The notes: generated by a model from the letters alone, not told the origin. DNA of 64,000 bases from an uncultured Pseudomonadota bacterium (GCA_903834835.1 CAILKO010000035.1:248539-312538); one strand, 5' to 3'; positions 16,299 to 28,523 are shown, numbered from the stretch's first letter. A program made the numbers and translations.

Positions 16299-18638
16299 CT
16301 AGACCGTCTCCAGCTTCGCGACGCTTACCGCCAGCCACTTGAGCCCCTCGCGCCCGAAGTTCACCTGAACGCGCGCGTCGTTGCCCTGGCCTTCGGCGTC
16401 GACGATCACGCCCGCGCCGAATTTCGCGTGGCTGACGTTCTGGCCGATGCGGAATCCGCCCGCGCTGCCGCCCGTGCCGAAGCCGGTGGGCGCGCGCGCG
16501 GCCCCGGCGTAGACGGCATTGCGGGTGCTTCGCTGCGCGGCGTAGCCCCCGCCCGAGCCGCTCGTGTATGTCGTCTGGTTCGCAAAGCCCGTTCGACCGT
16601 ATCCTGCGCTGCCGTATCCGCCCTCACGAGAATCCCCCTTGAAACGCGGCGTGAGCCACTTCAGCAATTCCTCCGGGATTTCGTCCAGAAAGCGCGAGGC
16701 GAGGCTGAAGCGCGTCTGGCCATGCAGCATGCGGCTGCGCGCGAAGGTGAGATAGAGCCGCTTGCGCGCCCGCGTGATCGCCACATAGGCAAGGCGGCGC
16801 TCCTCCTCCAGGCCGTCGCGCTCGGCGACGCTCTGCTCGTGCGGGAAGAGGCCTTCCTCGAGGCCCGACATGAACACCGCCTCGAATTCCAGCCCCTTGG
16901 CGGAGTGGACCGTCATCATCTGCAATGCGTCCTGACCCTCGCCCGCCTGATGTTCCCCCGCTTCCAGCGCCGCGTGGGTCAGAAAGGCCGACAGCGGATC
17001 GATCGCCTGCGCAGCCTCGTCATCGCCCTGGCCGGAGACAAGACCCGTGGAATGATCCTCTTCGTCGAACGCAGCGGCAGCGGTGATCAGCTCGCCGAGG
17101 TTCTCGATCCGGTCGGCGCCCTCGCGCTCGGTCCGGTAATGCTCGATGAGACCGCTGCCTGCGACCACATGCTCCACCTGCTCGGCAAGCGGCAGTCCGG
17201 AGACTTGATCGCGCAGCTTCAGGATGAGGGTGCGAAAGCCGTCGAGCGAGGCGCGCGCGCGGCCCTCCAGCGCGTCCACCGCGTTCCAGAGCGTGCTGCC
17301 GCCCTGACGCGCCGCGTCCTGCAGCAGCTCCAGCGAGCGTGCGCCGATGCCGCGCGGCGGGTAATTCGCCACCCGGAGAAACGCGTTGTCGTCGGCCTCC
17401 GTTGCGGCGAGCCGCAGATAGGCCAGCGCGTGCTTGATTTCCGCACGCTCGAAAAAGCGCAGCCCCCCGTACACCCGGTAGGGAAGACCGCGGCTGAAAA
17501 GCGCATGCTCGATCACCCGCGACTGCGCGTTCGAGCGATAGAGGATGGCGACATTCGAAAGCTTCAGTCCGCCGTTCGCGAGCGACTGGATTTCATCCAC
17601 GATCCAGCGCGCCTCCTCGCCGTCAGATTCGCCCTCGTAGACACGCAGCGGCTCGCCCGAGCCCTCGGAGGTCCACAGGTTCTTGCCCAGCCGGTTCCGG
17701 TTGTTCGCGATCAGCGCATTCGCCGCTTCCAGAATGTGGCCGTGCGAGCGGTAGTTCTGCTCCAGGCGGATCACCGTCTGCACGCGAAAGTCGCGCTGGT
17801 AGTCGTCCATGTTGCCGACATTCGCGCCGCGGAAGGCGTAGATCGACTGGTCATCGTCGCCGACCGCAAAGAAGAACGGCGGACCGGCGAACGGCACCGG
17901 GGCCTCCGCGCCAGGCGCTGCCGCGCGCGCACCGGCGCCGAGCGCCTTGAGCCAACGGTACTGCAGACGGTTCGTATCCTGGAACTCATCCACCAGGATG
18001 TAACGGAACCGGCGCGCGTAGTGCTCGCGCAGCAGTTCATTGCGCGCGAGCAGCTCGTAGCTGCGAAGCAGTAGCTCAGCGAAATCGACCACGCCCTCCT
18101 TCTGGCACTGCTCGTCGTAGGCCGCGTAGAGATCCACAAGCCGACGCGACACCTCGTCGGCGATCTGCACGCTGCCCGCGCGCTCCCCGTCGTCCTTGCG
18201 CTGGTTGATGAAGTACTGCGTCTCGCGCGGCGGGTAGCGGTCTTCGTCGACGTTCAGCGATCGCGACAGACGCTTGATGAGCGCGAGCTGGTCCTGGGAA
18301 TCGAGGATCTGGAAGGTCTGCGGCAGGCCGGCCTCGCGATGGTGCGCGCGCAGCAGGCGGTTGGCGAGACCGTGGAAGGTGCCGATCCACATGCCGCGCG
18401 GATTCACCGGCAGCATCGCAGTGAGCCGCGTGAGCATCTCGCGCGCCGCCTTGTTGGTGAAGGTGACGCCAAGCACGCCCGAGGGCGCGACCTTGCCGTT
18501 CTGGATCAGCCAGGCGATGCGCGTGGTGAGCACGCGCGTCTTCCCGCTGCCTGCGCCCGCGAGGATCAGCGAATGCTGATCGGGCAGGGTGACAGCGGCA
18601 AGCTGCTCGGGATTGAGATGTTCGAGATGAAGAGACAC
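16299..18638 (-). CDS. uvrD: DNA helicase II, UvrD/PcrA type
   Basis: 779-residue superfamily 1A 3'-5' DNA helicase for nucleotide excision and mismatch repair and RNA polymerase backtracking. Walker A AGAGSGKT (27-34), TFTNKAAREM (Ia), VDEFQDTN (II), GDDDQSIYAFRGA (III), EQNYRS (IV), TVHSAKGLEFEAVF (V) and VAITRARKRLYL (VI) appear in order. The C-terminal end GQNVSHAKFGAGVIVDAEG is the Tudor-like domain of UvrD/PcrA that binds RNA polymerase. Start is GTG (18638); no Shine-Dalgarno is seen, and a TATAAT sequence lies 11 bp upstream, so the mRNA may be nearly leaderless. Full length for the family. Confidence 0.95.
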   Translation of the reverse strand: MSLHLEHLNPEQLAAVTLPDQHSLILAGAGSGKTRVLTTRIAWLIQNGKVAPSGVLGVTFTNKAAREMLTRLTAMLPVNPRGMWIGTFHGLANRLLRAHHREAGLPQTFQILDSQDQLALIKRLSRSLNVDEDRYPPRETQYFINQRKDDGERAGSVQIADEVSRRLVDLYAAYDEQCQKEGVVDFAELLLRSYELLARNELLREHYARRFRYILVDEFQDTNRLQYRWLKALGAGARAAAPGAEAPVPFAGPPFFFAVGDDDQSIYAFRGANVGNMDDYQRDFRVQTVIRLEQNYRSHGHILEAANALIANNRNRLGKNLWTSEGSGEPLRVYEGESDGEEARWIVDEIQSLANGGLKLSNVAILYRSNAQSRVIEHALFSRGLPYRVYGGLRFFERAEIKHALAYLRLAATEADDNAFLRVANYPPRGIGARSLELLQDAARQGGSTLWNAVDALEGRARASLDGFRTLILKLRDQVSGLPLAEQVEHVVAGSGLIEHYRTEREGADRIENLGELITAAAAFDEEDHSTGLVSGQGDDEAAQAIDPLSAFLTHAALEAGEHQAGEGQDALQMMTVHSAKGLEFEAVFMSGLEEGLFPHEQSVAERDGLEEERRLAYVAITRARKRLYLTFARSRMLHGQTRFSLASRFLDEIPEELLKWLTPRFKGDSREGGYGSAGYGRTGFANQTTYTSGSGGGYAAQRSTRNAVYAGAARAPTGFGTGGSAGGFRIGQNVSHAKFGAGVIVDAEGQGNDARVQVNFGREGLKWLAVSVAKLETV

Positions 18639-18649
18639 GGGATGCGGCG

Positions 18650-18655
18650 ATTATA
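18650..18655 (-). promoter_or_regulatory. Possible -10 box for uvrD
   Basis: Exact TATAAT on the minus strand, 11 bp before the uvrD GTG. A start site about 7 nt downstream would leave only a few untranslated bases. No convincing -35 box is visible at 17 bp spacing, so the call is tentative. Confidence 0.4.
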
Positions 18656-18683
18656 GGGGCGCGCTCCCGTGCCGGTCCGGAGC

Positions 18684-18719
18684 GTATCGGGGTGACACGC
18701 GCAGGCGTCACCCCGGTAT
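18684..18719 (-). terminator. Long hairpin downstream of Bug gene, upstream of uvrD
   Basis: Near-perfect inverted repeat with GGGGTGAC (18689-18696) and GTCACCCC (18707-18714) as core, extended outwards to about 12-13 pairs with wobble pairs, and a 10-nt loop. It begins 8 bp after the stop of the Bug gene read on this strand and precedes the uvrD promoter region. There is no U-tract, so factor-independent termination is uncertain. Confidence 0.4.
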
Positions 18720-18727
18720 CCGGATTG

Positions 18728-19702
18728 CTACTGCGGCTTGAACCCGGCGACTTTTGCCGCGTTCGCCCACATGGCGTCCTCCTCCAGCAGCTGGCGCATC
18801 AGCTCCTCGTTGCTGACAACGAGCGGCTTGCCGCCGTTCCCTACCAGGAGCTTCTCGACTTCTGCGCTGACCACCGCATCCTTGATGGCGGCGGAGAGTT
18901 TGGCCACGATCGGCGCCGGCACCCCGGGAGGCGACAAGACGGCTCCGATCACATACGCCTGCACGTTCGGGAAACCCGCCTCGGCGGTCGTCGGGACACT
19001 CGGCATCGAAGCAAGCCGCTGGTTGCCGGTCACCATCAGGACCTTCAGCTTGCCGCTCGTGAGCTGCGGCTGCACGGACTGCAACGTGCCGAAGGTCGCC
19101 TGGATCTCGTTCGTGACGAGCGCCTGGTTCATCTGCGGGGAGGCCTTGTACTCGATCTGCTGCATCTTGGCCCCCGCAACGCTCATGAAGAGGATCATGG
19201 GCAGCGCGCTGACCGCATTGGTCGCACCGTAGTTGTACTTGCCCGGGTTGGCCTTCACGAAATCGACGAGCTCCTTCGCCGTATTCGCGGGCGTGGAGGT
19301 GTTGGTCGTGAGCACGAACGCTCCGAGCCAGAACGACGAAATCGGCTGCATCGCCTTGAAGACGTCGAATGGAACATCCTTTACCAGCACCTTGCTGATG
19401 GTCGAGGGTGCGATATGCAGGATCGTATAGCCGTCCGGCGCAGACTGCTGCACATGGCTCGCGGCAACCAGGCCGCCCGCGCCGGGACGATTGTCGATCA
19501 AGATCGCGATCTTGCTGCGCTCCTGAACATGCTTGGCAAGCATGCGTGAATACACGTCCATCGTTCCGCCGGGCGAGAAACCCACCACGAGCCGCACCGG
19601 CTTGTTCGGAAACTCCTGGGCCTGCGCGATCTGCGCGACAGGCAGCAGGGTCGCGAGAGCTGCCACACCGGCGCCGAGGCGCCATACGGTCTTCTGGTCC
19701 AT
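18728..19702 (-). CDS. Bug/TctC-type TTT substrate-binding protein
   Basis: 324-residue secreted Bug protein. ATG 19702 is chosen because ATTGGAGGAAAG lies directly upstream and the product begins with a normal signal peptide (MDQKTVWRLGAGVAALATLL, cleaved near IAQAQ). EFPNKPVRLVVGFSPGGTMDVYSR and LIDNRPGAGGLVAAS are the family signatures. It is the only Bug gene of the nine on the minus strand. No membrane partner adjoins; ligand unknown. Confidence 0.91.
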   Translation of the reverse strand: MDQKTVWRLGAGVAALATLLPVAQIAQAQEFPNKPVRLVVGFSPGGTMDVYSRMLAKHVQERSKIAILIDNRPGAGGLVAASHVQQSAPDGYTILHIAPSTISKVLVKDVPFDVFKAMQPISSFWLGAFVLTTNTSTPANTAKELVDFVKANPGKYNYGATNAVSALPMILFMSVAGAKMQQIEYKASPQMNQALVTNEIQATFGTLQSVQPQLTSGKLKVLMVTGNQRLASMPSVPTTAEAGFPNVQAYVIGAVLSPPGVPAPIVAKLSAAIKDAVVSAEVEKLLVGNGGKPLVVSNEELMRQLLEEDAMWANAAKVAGFKPQ

Positions 19703-19778
19703 CCGCTTTCCTCCAATAGTCAAAGAACGAACAATTTCTGGCCGGTCCACACCGGGGTGCCGGACCTGCTGTCCTGCG

Positions 19779-20615
19779 TCAGGGCTTCAGCCGCTTTGCG
19801 AGCGCGTCCGCCTCGGCCTGGGAGGCAAGATTGCGGATCTGCACCCGGTAGACGAGCTTGCCATCGCGCTCGAGCGGCCGGATCTGCGCGGGGTATCCGC
19901 TGTTGCGCAGGTCATCATAGCGCTTCAGCGCGATCGCCTGATCCTCCGACTCGGCGAGCGTCAGGCTGATCCTGCCGCCGCGGCGCACGACGCCCGTGCC
20001 TGGCGCGATCTCGGTCTCGGCCGCCCACAGCTTGAGCTGGGCGGGATCCACGAACCCAACCGGCTGGGTCCGGCCCGCTTCGCGCCTGTAGAACTGCAAC
20101 GGCTTGTCCATCGTGACAGGCTGCTCCGTACCGGATGCGAGCTCGACCCGGCCTTCGATGAGGCAGACGATTTCGTTGTCGGTCTTCGAGCGCCCCCAGA
20201 AATCCGTGCCACGGATGCCGAGCGTCACCGTCGCGATCTTGAAATTGATGTCGCGCTTCGTGTGACGCACCAGCTTGTCCGAGGTGAAGCGGAACGCGCC
20301 CTCGAGCACCTCGACCGCCCCCTTCAGGAAGCCGCCCTTGGGCGGCGCGATGTCGAGCAGACGCAGCGACGCGTTCTCGCCCAGCTTGAGCAGACTGCCG
20401 TCGGCAAGCTTCACATAGAGTCTCGCGCCGACACCGGTGCGCAGTTCGTCGCGCGGCTTCAGCTCCATGCCGGGCGCGGCCGGTATCTTCATCCCGGAGC
20501 GCTCCACCCAGGCCGGCATCTGCACGCCTTCCACGACGGCGGCCGGCGCTGCAAACGCCAGACCCGCATACAGCGCGAACAGCAGCGCCAGAACATGACG
20601 TGCGTACCGGTTCAT
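19779..20615 (-). CDS. Secreted FecR-domain protein with C-terminal SPOR domain
   Basis: 278-residue protein with a signal peptide (MNRYARHVLALLFALYAGLAFA). Residues about 40-165 form a FecR-like beta domain (LKPRDELRTGVGARLYVKLADG, then SLLKLGENASLRL, VLEGAFRFTS, VTLGIRGTDFWG). The last 70 or so residues look like a SPOR peptidoglycan-binding repeat (AIALKRYDDLRNSGYPAQI, YRVQIRNLASQAEADALAKRL). This resembles the periplasmic FecR family found near cell-envelope or adenylate-cyclase systems, not the sigma-factor regulator FecR, since there is no transmembrane anti-sigma part. Likely a wall-associated envelope protein; exact role unknown. It diverges from leuS. Confidence 0.82.
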   Translation of the reverse strand: MNRYARHVLALLFALYAGLAFAAPAAVVEGVQMPAWVERSGMKIPAAPGMELKPRDELRTGVGARLYVKLADGSLLKLGENASLRLLDIAPPKGGFLKGAVEVLEGAFRFTSDKLVRHTKRDINFKIATVTLGIRGTDFWGRSKTDNEIVCLIEGRVELASGTEQPVTMDKPLQFYRREAGRTQPVGFVDPAQLKLWAAETEIAPGTGVVRRGGRISLTLAESEDQAIALKRYDDLRNSGYPAQIRPLERDGKLVYRVQIRNLASQAEADALAKRLKP

Positions 20616-20671
20616 GTGCTTCCCCTCGACATGTGTGTGGCACCCAGTTTACGCGAGCGCCCCGCTTATAA

Positions 20672-23334
<2,663 letters not shown>

Positions 23335-23335
<1 letters not shown>

Positions 23336-23826
23336 TGCGCATGATTCTGCGCCTGTGCACCGCAGTTCTCGTGCTCGCGCTCGCCGCCTGCGGCTTCCAG
23401 ATGCGCGGCGTCGCCGCACTGCCTTTCGACACCATCTTCCTCCCGAACACGGGCACCGGCGTCGGCCTGGATCTGAAGCGCAACATTCAGAATGGCAGCA
23501 GCACGCAGGTTGTGGAAGACGCGAAAAGTGCCCAGGCGAGGCTGGAGTTCATCGAGGAAACGCGCCAGAAGGACATTCTCTCTCTCACCGGAGCGGGCCG
23601 CGTGCGCGAGTTTCGCCTCGGCTACCGGCTCATCTACAGGGTGCGCGACCGCGAGGGCCGGGACTACGTGCCGCGCACCGTGCTGCAGCTCTACCGCGAC
23701 GTGACCTACAGCGATGCCGACGTGCTCGCCAAGCAGGAGGAGGAAGAAATCCTCTACCGCGACATGCGCGCGGACGCGGTGCGCCAGATCCTGCGTCGCC
23801 TGGCCGGCGCAAAAACCCCGGACTGA
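23335..23826 (+). CDS. lptE: LPS-assembly lipoprotein LptE
   Basis: 163-residue outer-membrane lipoprotein that plugs and assembles the LptD translocon for lipopolysaccharide export. The N-terminus is a type II signal with lipobox LAAC, then GFQMRGVAALPFDTIFLP, the usual LptE opening (CGFxLRG). The body is short mixed alpha/beta and poorly conserved, as usual. Its ATG shares one base with the leuS stop and holA follows 9 bp later, the standard leuS-lptE-holA order. Confidence 0.93.
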
Positions 23827-23835
23827 GCGCGCGCG

Positions 23836-24849
23836 ATGCAGCTCCGGCCCGAGCAGCTTGAAGCGCACCTCGGCAAGCAGCTCGCGCCCTTCTATACCCT
23901 GCACGGCGACGAACCGCTCATCGCGCTCGAATGCGCGGACACGATCCGCGCCGCGGCACGACGGCGCGGCTTCGACGAGCGCAAGGTATTCCAGGTAGAG
24001 CGCGGCTTTGACTGGAGCGAGTTGAAGCACGCGGGCGCGAGCCAGTCGCTGTTCGGCGGGCGCACCTTGCTCGAGCTGCGCATGCCGGGTGGCAAACCCG
24101 GCACCCAGGGCGCGGAGGCGATCAGCGAACTCTGCCGTCACGCCCCGCGCGGGGCGGAGCCCGATACCGTCATGCTCGTCACGCTCCCGCGCCTGGACCG
24201 GGCGGGCCAGAACTCTGCCTGGTTCAGTGCGCTGTCCGCGGCAGGGGCGCAGGTCGACATCTATCCGGTCGAGCGCGCGAAGCTGCCGGCGTGGATCGGC
24301 GAACGCCTGCAGCGCCAGAAGCAGCGCGCGGGGCGCGAGGTGCTCGAATTTCTCGCCGACCGCGTCGAGGGCAATCTGCTCGCCGCCCACCAGGAAATCC
24401 AGAAACTCGCGCTGCTCGCCCCCGAGGGTGAGCTCGACATGGCGCACGTGATCGATGCGGTAAGCAGCGTGGCGCGCTACGACGTCTACGACGCCTCGGC
24501 GGCGCTCCTGAAAGGCGATCTCGCGCGCTACGCGCGGGTCATCGACGGCCTGCGCGGCGAGGGCGAGCCGCCGACCTACCTGCTGTGGGTGATCACCGAG
24601 GACCTGCGCGCAATCGGCTCGATCCGCGCGGGCGTGGAGCGCGGCCAGCCCGTGGATGCGTTGCTGCGCGAGCACCGCATCTGGGGCCCGCGCCAGGCGT
24701 TGATCAAGGCTTCTCTGCGCCGCTTCGGCGCAGGGAAGATCGAGCGCGCCCTGCTGCACGCCGGTCTGATCGACCGGGCGATCAAGGGCCTTGCGCGCAA
24801 TCACGAGGCCTGGGACGAGTTCATCGCTCTCGGGCTTGCGCTTCGGTAG
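23836..24849 (+). CDS. holA: DNA polymerase III delta subunit
   Basis: 337-residue clamp-loader delta subunit, which opens the beta clamp. MQLRPEQLEAHLGKQLAPFY followed by LHGDEPLIALECADTIRAAA is the family opening, and SLFGGRTLLELRMPGGKPG marks the clamp-binding region. The middle AAA+ domain lacks a Walker A, as is normal for delta. The C-terminal collar domain (LLWVITEDLRAIGSIRAGV) is present. Full length; follows lptE by 9 bp. Confidence 0.95.
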   Translation: MQLRPEQLEAHLGKQLAPFYTLHGDEPLIALECADTIRAAARRRGFDERKVFQVERGFDWSELKHAGASQSLFGGRTLLELRMPGGKPGTQGAEAISELCRHAPRGAEPDTVMLVTLPRLDRAGQNSAWFSALSAAGAQVDIYPVERAKLPAWIGERLQRQKQRAGREVLEFLADRVEGNLLAAHQEIQKLALLAPEGELDMAHVIDAVSSVARYDVYDASAALLKGDLARYARVIDGLRGEGEPPTYLLWVITEDLRAIGSIRAGVERGQPVDALLREHRIWGPRQALIKASLRRFGAGKIERALLHAGLIDRAIKGLARNHEAWDEFIALGLALR

Positions 24850-24858
24850 AATCACGGC

Positions 24859-26160
24859 ATGAATCAAGTCGTTGAGCAGGAAAGAAAATCCGGCGAGGAA
24901 ACCGGCGCGGTGCGCGCCGCCATGCGCGTGCTGGGCGCGAATGCGCGCCGGGCGGCGCGTGCGCTCGCGCGGGCCGATACGGCGGCGAAGAATCTCGCAC
25001 TCGCCCGGATCGCCGCCCGCATCCGCGAAGCGAGCGCTGAACTCGTGGCCGCCAACGCGCGCGATCTCGCCCATGCACGCGAGTCCGGTCGCGACGCCGC
25101 CTTCGTCGACCGGCTGACGCTCGGCGCGAAATCCATCGAACAGATGGCTGCCGGACTGGAACAGGTTGCCCTGCTGCCCGATCCGGTCGGCGCGCTGTCA
25201 GAGCGCAACACACGGCCGAGCGGCATCGAGGTTGCGCGCATGCGCGTGCCGATCGGCGTCATCGGCATCATCTACGAATCGCGCCCCAACGTGACAGCCG
25301 ATGCCGCGGGGCTGTGCATCAAATCGGGCAACGCCTGCATCCTGCGCGGGGGCTCGGAAGCGATTCACTCCAACCAGGCCATCGCGCGCTGCGTGCGCGA
25401 CGGCCTGGCCGACGCCGGCCTGCCCGAGGATGCGGTGCAGGTGGTGGCCACGCCGGATCGCGCCGCGGTCGGCGAACTCATCACGATGCCGGAATTCGTC
25501 GACGTCATCGTGCCGCGCGGCGGCAAGGACCTGATCTCCCGCCTGATGCGCGAGTCGCGCATCCCGATGATCAAGCACCTCGATGGCGTGTGCCACGTCT
25601 ATATCGACGACAGCGCCGACCCGGAGATGGCCCTGCGCATCGCGGACAACGCCAAGACCCAGCGCTACGGCACCTGCAATACGATGGAAACCCTGCTCGT
25701 GGCCGAGGGCGTCGCGCCAGGACTGCTGCCGCGCATCGCTGCCACCTACCGCGCCAAGGGCGTCGAGATGCGCGGCGACGAGGCCACGCGCCGCCTGGTG
25801 GCGGATGCGAAGCCCGCAACGGAAGAAGACTATTACACCGAGTGGCTCGCCCCGGTGGTGTCGATTCGCGTCGTACCGGGACTCGATGCCGCGATCGAGC
25901 ACATCGCGAAGTACGGCTCCCAGCACACCGACGCGATCATCACCGAGGATCGCGCGCGCGCCGCGCGCTTTCTTCGTGAAGTGGATTCCGCCTCGGTAAT
26001 GGTGAACGCGTCCACGCGCTTTGCCGACGGCTTCGAGTTCGGCCTGGGCGCCGAGATCGGCATTTCCACCGACAAACTGCACGCCCGCGGGCCGGTCGGC
26101 CTGGAAGGGCTGACCTCGCAGAAGTTCATCGTCATCGGCCACGGCGAGGTGCGCAGCTAG
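24859..26160 (+). CDS. proA: Glutamate-5-semialdehyde dehydrogenase (gamma-glutamyl phosphate reductase)
   Basis: 433-residue NADPH-dependent enzyme of proline synthesis. It converts gamma-glutamyl phosphate to glutamate semialdehyde in the cytoplasm. Signatures are [34 protein letters not shown] and the catalytic cysteine in [14 protein letters not shown]; the C-terminus has [19 protein letters not shown]. It starts 9 bp after holA. ProB is not in the window. The first 25 residues are a slightly longer N-terminus than typical. Confidence 0.97.
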   Translation: MNQVVEQERKSGEETGAVRAAMRVLGANARRAARALARADTAAKNLALARIAARIREASAELVAANARDLAHARESGRDAAFVDRLTLGAKSIEQMAAGLEQVALLPDPVGALSERNTRPSGIEVARMRVPIGVIGIIYESRPNVTADAAGLCIKSGNACILRGGSEAIHSNQAIARCVRDGLADAGLPEDAVQVVATPDRAAVGELITMPEFVDVIVPRGGKDLISRLMRESRIPMIKHLDGVCHVYIDDSADPEMALRIADNAKTQRYGTCNTMETLLVAEGVAPGLLPRIAATYRAKGVEMRGDEATRRLVADAKPATEEDYYTEWLAPVVSIRVVPGLDAAIEHIAKYGSQHTDAIITEDRARAARFLREVDSASVMVNASTRFADGFEFGLGAEIGISTDKLHARGPVGLEGLTSQKFIVIGHGEVRS

Positions 26161-26205
26161 TGTCCTGCCGTGTGACGGCGCTGCACGCCGGCCATCGCTC
26201 CTGAA

Positions 26206-26847
26206 ATGGCGATCGGCATTTTCGGCGGCACCTTCGATCCGGTACACAACGCGCATCTCGCGATCGCGCGACGCGCGCTGGAAGCCCTCGCGCTCGATCG
26301 CCTGCGCTGGCTGCCGACGGGGCGCCCCGTGCATCGCGCCACACCGCTGACACCTGCCATGCATCGAATCGCCATGCTGGAACTCGCGCTCGCCGGCGAG
26401 GCCCGCTACGAGATCGACCAGCACGAGCTCGGCGCCGGCGCGACCGGCTACACCTGGGACACGCTCTGCGCGCTGCGCGGGGAGCTCGGCGTAACGCTGC
26501 CCATCGTATTTCTGATCGGCGCCGATCAGGCCGCCAAGTTCGACCAGTGGCACCGCTGGCGCGAGGTGCTCGATCTCGTGCATCTGGGCGTGTTCGCGCG
26601 CGCCGGGGAAGCCGCGCCGCTGCCCGCCGCCGTGCGCGCGGAGTTCGACGCGCGGCAGGTGTCCGCCGATGGCGGCTGGCACGCGCGCGCCGGCGGCGCG
26701 GTGATCCCGGTCGAATGGACGCCGCTCGCCATCTCCGCCACCGAATTGCGCGCGCGCCTCGCGCGCGGCGATACCGCGACCGGCTGGGTGCCCGCCGCGG
26801 TCCTCGATTACATCTCTCACCACCGTCTTTACCAGGAGCAGGCCTGA
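26206..26847 (+). CDS. nadD: Nicotinate-nucleotide adenylyltransferase
   Basis: 213-residue enzyme adding AMP to nicotinate mononucleotide in NAD synthesis. The nucleotidyltransferase signature GIFGGTFDPVHNAHL is at the N-terminus, FLIGADQAAKFDQWHRW is the NadD-specific middle, and ISATELRARLARGD is the C-terminal ISSTxxR-like motif. The gap to proA is 45 bp with no strong ribosome-binding site, so the start is chosen by homology alone. rsfS follows, the usual neighbour. Confidence 0.95.
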   Translation: MAIGIFGGTFDPVHNAHLAIARRALEALALDRLRWLPTGRPVHRATPLTPAMHRIAMLELALAGEARYEIDQHELGAGATGYTWDTLCALRGELGVTLPIVFLIGADQAAKFDQWHRWREVLDLVHLGVFARAGEAAPLPAAVRAEFDARQVSADGGWHARAGGAVIPVEWTPLAISATELRARLARGDTATGWVPAAVLDYISHHRLYQEQA

Positions 26848-26851
26848 ACGC

Positions 26852-27376
26852 ATGGATATACGCATAAAGCAGCGCGCCGTCGTCGAGGCGCTGGAGGACG
26901 TCAAGGGACGCGACATCGTGGTGTTCAACACCGAAGCGATGCCGTCCATGTTCGAACGCGTGATCATCGCGAGCGGCGAGTCGAGTCGTCAGGTGAAGGC
27001 GCTTGCCGACCGGGTCTGCGAGCGCATCAAGGGCCTGGGCTCGCGAGTGCTCGGCGTGGAAGGCGATTCGAACGCAGACTGGGTGCTGGTCGACCTGGGC
27101 GAGATCGTGGTCCACATCATGCACCACGCGGCACGCGCGCATTACAACCTGGAGGAACTCTGGGGCGTGAAGCCGGTGAAGGTGAAGGCCGCCGCACCGG
27201 CGAAGAAGGCTGCCGTGAAGAAAAAGCCGGCGAAGGCCGCACCGGCGGCCAGGCGCGCCGCTGCGAAGAAGCCCGCGCGCGCCGGCGTGAAGACTCGCGC
27301 GACGAAAAAGGCGCCTGCGGCGAAGAAAGCACCCGCCAGGCGCAAGCGCGCGCCGGCGCGCAAATCGGACGCCTGA
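26852..27376 (+). CDS. rsfS: Ribosomal silencing factor RsfS with lysine/alanine-rich extension
   Basis: 174-residue protein. The first 105 or so residues are a normal RsfS, which binds L14 and blocks 30S-50S joining in poor nutrient conditions (KGRDIVVFNTEAMPSMFERVIIASG, GDSNADWVLVDLGEIVVHIM). The rest, from about residue 108, is a histone H1-like tail of Lys/Ala/Pro (KKAAVKKKPAKAAPAARRAA, then ATKKAPAAKKAPARRKRAPA). Typical RsfS proteins stop near 105-120, so the extension is notable and could add RNA affinity. It lies 4 bp after nadD and before rlmH. Confidence 0.95.
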   Translation: MDIRIKQRAVVEALEDVKGRDIVVFNTEAMPSMFERVIIASGESSRQVKALADRVCERIKGLGSRVLGVEGDSNADWVLVDLGEIVVHIMHHAARAHYNLEELWGVKPVKVKAAAPAKKAAVKKKPAKAAPAARRAAAKKPARAGVKTRATKKAPAAKKAPARRKRAPARKSDA

Positions 27377-27395
27377 GCGGACGGCGCGCGGCGCG

Positions 27396-27869
27396 ATGGA
27401 ACGGCTGCATCTCATCGCGGTCGCCGCGCGGCTCCCTGCCTGGGTCGAAGCCGGCTGCCAGGACTATCTCGAGCGCCTGCCGCGCGAGTACACGCTGCAC
27501 CGCGTGCAGGTGAAGCCCGAATCCCGCACCCAGGGCCTCACGGTCGAGAAAATGCTGGAGCAGGAGGCACGGCGCATCACGGCGGCGCTGCCGACCGGCG
27601 CGCGCATCGTGGCGCTCGACGAGCGCGGGCGCGATCTCACCACCGCACAGTTCGCACGCGAGCTCAGGCGCTGGCTGGACGCCGGAACCCCGACCGCCTT
27701 CCTCGTCGGCGGACCGGACGGCCTCGATGGCGGCCTGAAAGCACGTGCCGACAGCATGCTGCGCCTGTCCTCGCTCACGCTGCCGCATGCGCTTGCGCAA
27801 CTGCTGCTCCTCGAACAGCTCTACCGCGCCGCCTCGCTGATGGCGGGACACCCCTACCACCGCGCCTGA
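27396..27869 (+). CDS. rlmH: 23S rRNA (pseudouridine-1915-N3)-methyltransferase
   Basis: 157-residue SPOUT-class methyltransferase that modifies pseudouridine 1915 of 23S rRNA on the 70S ribosome. FLVGGPDGLDGG is the trefoil-knot SAM-binding loop, LSSLTLPHALAQLLLLEQLY follows, and HPYHRA is the conserved C-terminal end. Normal length. It lies in the order nadD-rsfS-rlmH-maf. Confidence 0.97.
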   Translation: MERLHLIAVAARLPAWVEAGCQDYLERLPREYTLHRVQVKPESRTQGLTVEKMLEQEARRITAALPTGARIVALDERGRDLTTAQFARELRRWLDAGTPTAFLVGGPDGLDGGLKARADSMLRLSSLTLPHALAQLLLLEQLYRAASLMAGHPYHRA

Positions 27870-27903
27870 GGCGCCTCGCCCCATGCAGAACCCCGGCGGA
27901 ACC

Positions 27904-28512
27904 ATGAACGACCTCGTCTACCTCGCCTCGCGCAGCCCGCGCCGGCGCGAACTGCTGATCCAGATCGGCGTGATATTCCAGTTGCTGAACTTCCGCGGCC
28001 CGCCGCGCGAAGACGCCGAGATCGACGAGGCCGTGCTGCCGGGTGAATCAGGTCGGGACTACGCCGGGCGCGTCGCGCGGGCAAAGGCCGAATTCGGCTG
28101 GAAGCTCGTCGCCGAACGGCGCCTTCCGGCGCTGCCGGTGCTCGCGGCCGATACGACCGTAGTCGCGCAAGGGCGCATTCTCGGCAAGCCCGTTGATCGC
28201 GAGGATGCGGCCGCAATGCTTGCCTCGCTCTCCGGTCGCAGCCACCTCGTGCTGACCGCGGTGGCGCTGCGCCATGCAGGCGGCATGGAGTTCGCGCTAT
28301 CGGAGAGCGAAGTGCACTTCAGGGAAATCGGTCCGGAGGAGATCAACAACTACGTGGCAAGCGGCGACGCGGACGACAAGGCCGGCGCCTACGGCATCCA
28401 GGGGATGGCCGCGCGCTTCATTCCGGAAATTCGCGGCAGCTATTCCGGCATCATGGGTCTGCCGCTCTATGAAACGGCAACCCTGCTGTCTAGACTCGAC
28501 ACCTCGCGATAA
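27904..28512 (+). CDS. maf: Maf-family nucleoside triphosphate pyrophosphatase (dTTP/UTP type)
   Basis: 202-residue house-cleaning enzyme hydrolysing non-canonical or excess nucleoside triphosphates. It starts with LASRSPRRRELL, has AADTTVVAQGRILGKP with the catalytic Asp, and QGMAARFIPEIRGSYSGIMG at the C-terminus, typical of the YhdE (dTTP/UTP) branch. The frame is also open from ATG 27883, which would add seven residues (MQNPGGT); ATG 27904 gives the usual N-terminus. It lies 34 bp after rlmH and 11 bp before rng. Confidence 0.95.
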   Translation: MNDLVYLASRSPRRRELLIQIGVIFQLLNFRGPPREDAEIDEAVLPGESGRDYAGRVARAKAEFGWKLVAERRLPALPVLAADTTVVAQGRILGKPVDREDAAAMLASLSGRSHLVLTAVALRHAGGMEFALSESEVHFREIGPEEINNYVASGDADDKAGAYGIQGMAARFIPEIRGSYSGIMGLPLYETATLLSRLDTSR

Positions 28513-28523
28513 CCGGCCATCCG

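Noticed and set aside
20643..20659. TGGCAC-rich sequence upstream of leuS resembling sigma-54
   Set aside because: The -12 GC is not at the required spacing, and leuS is a housekeeping gene.
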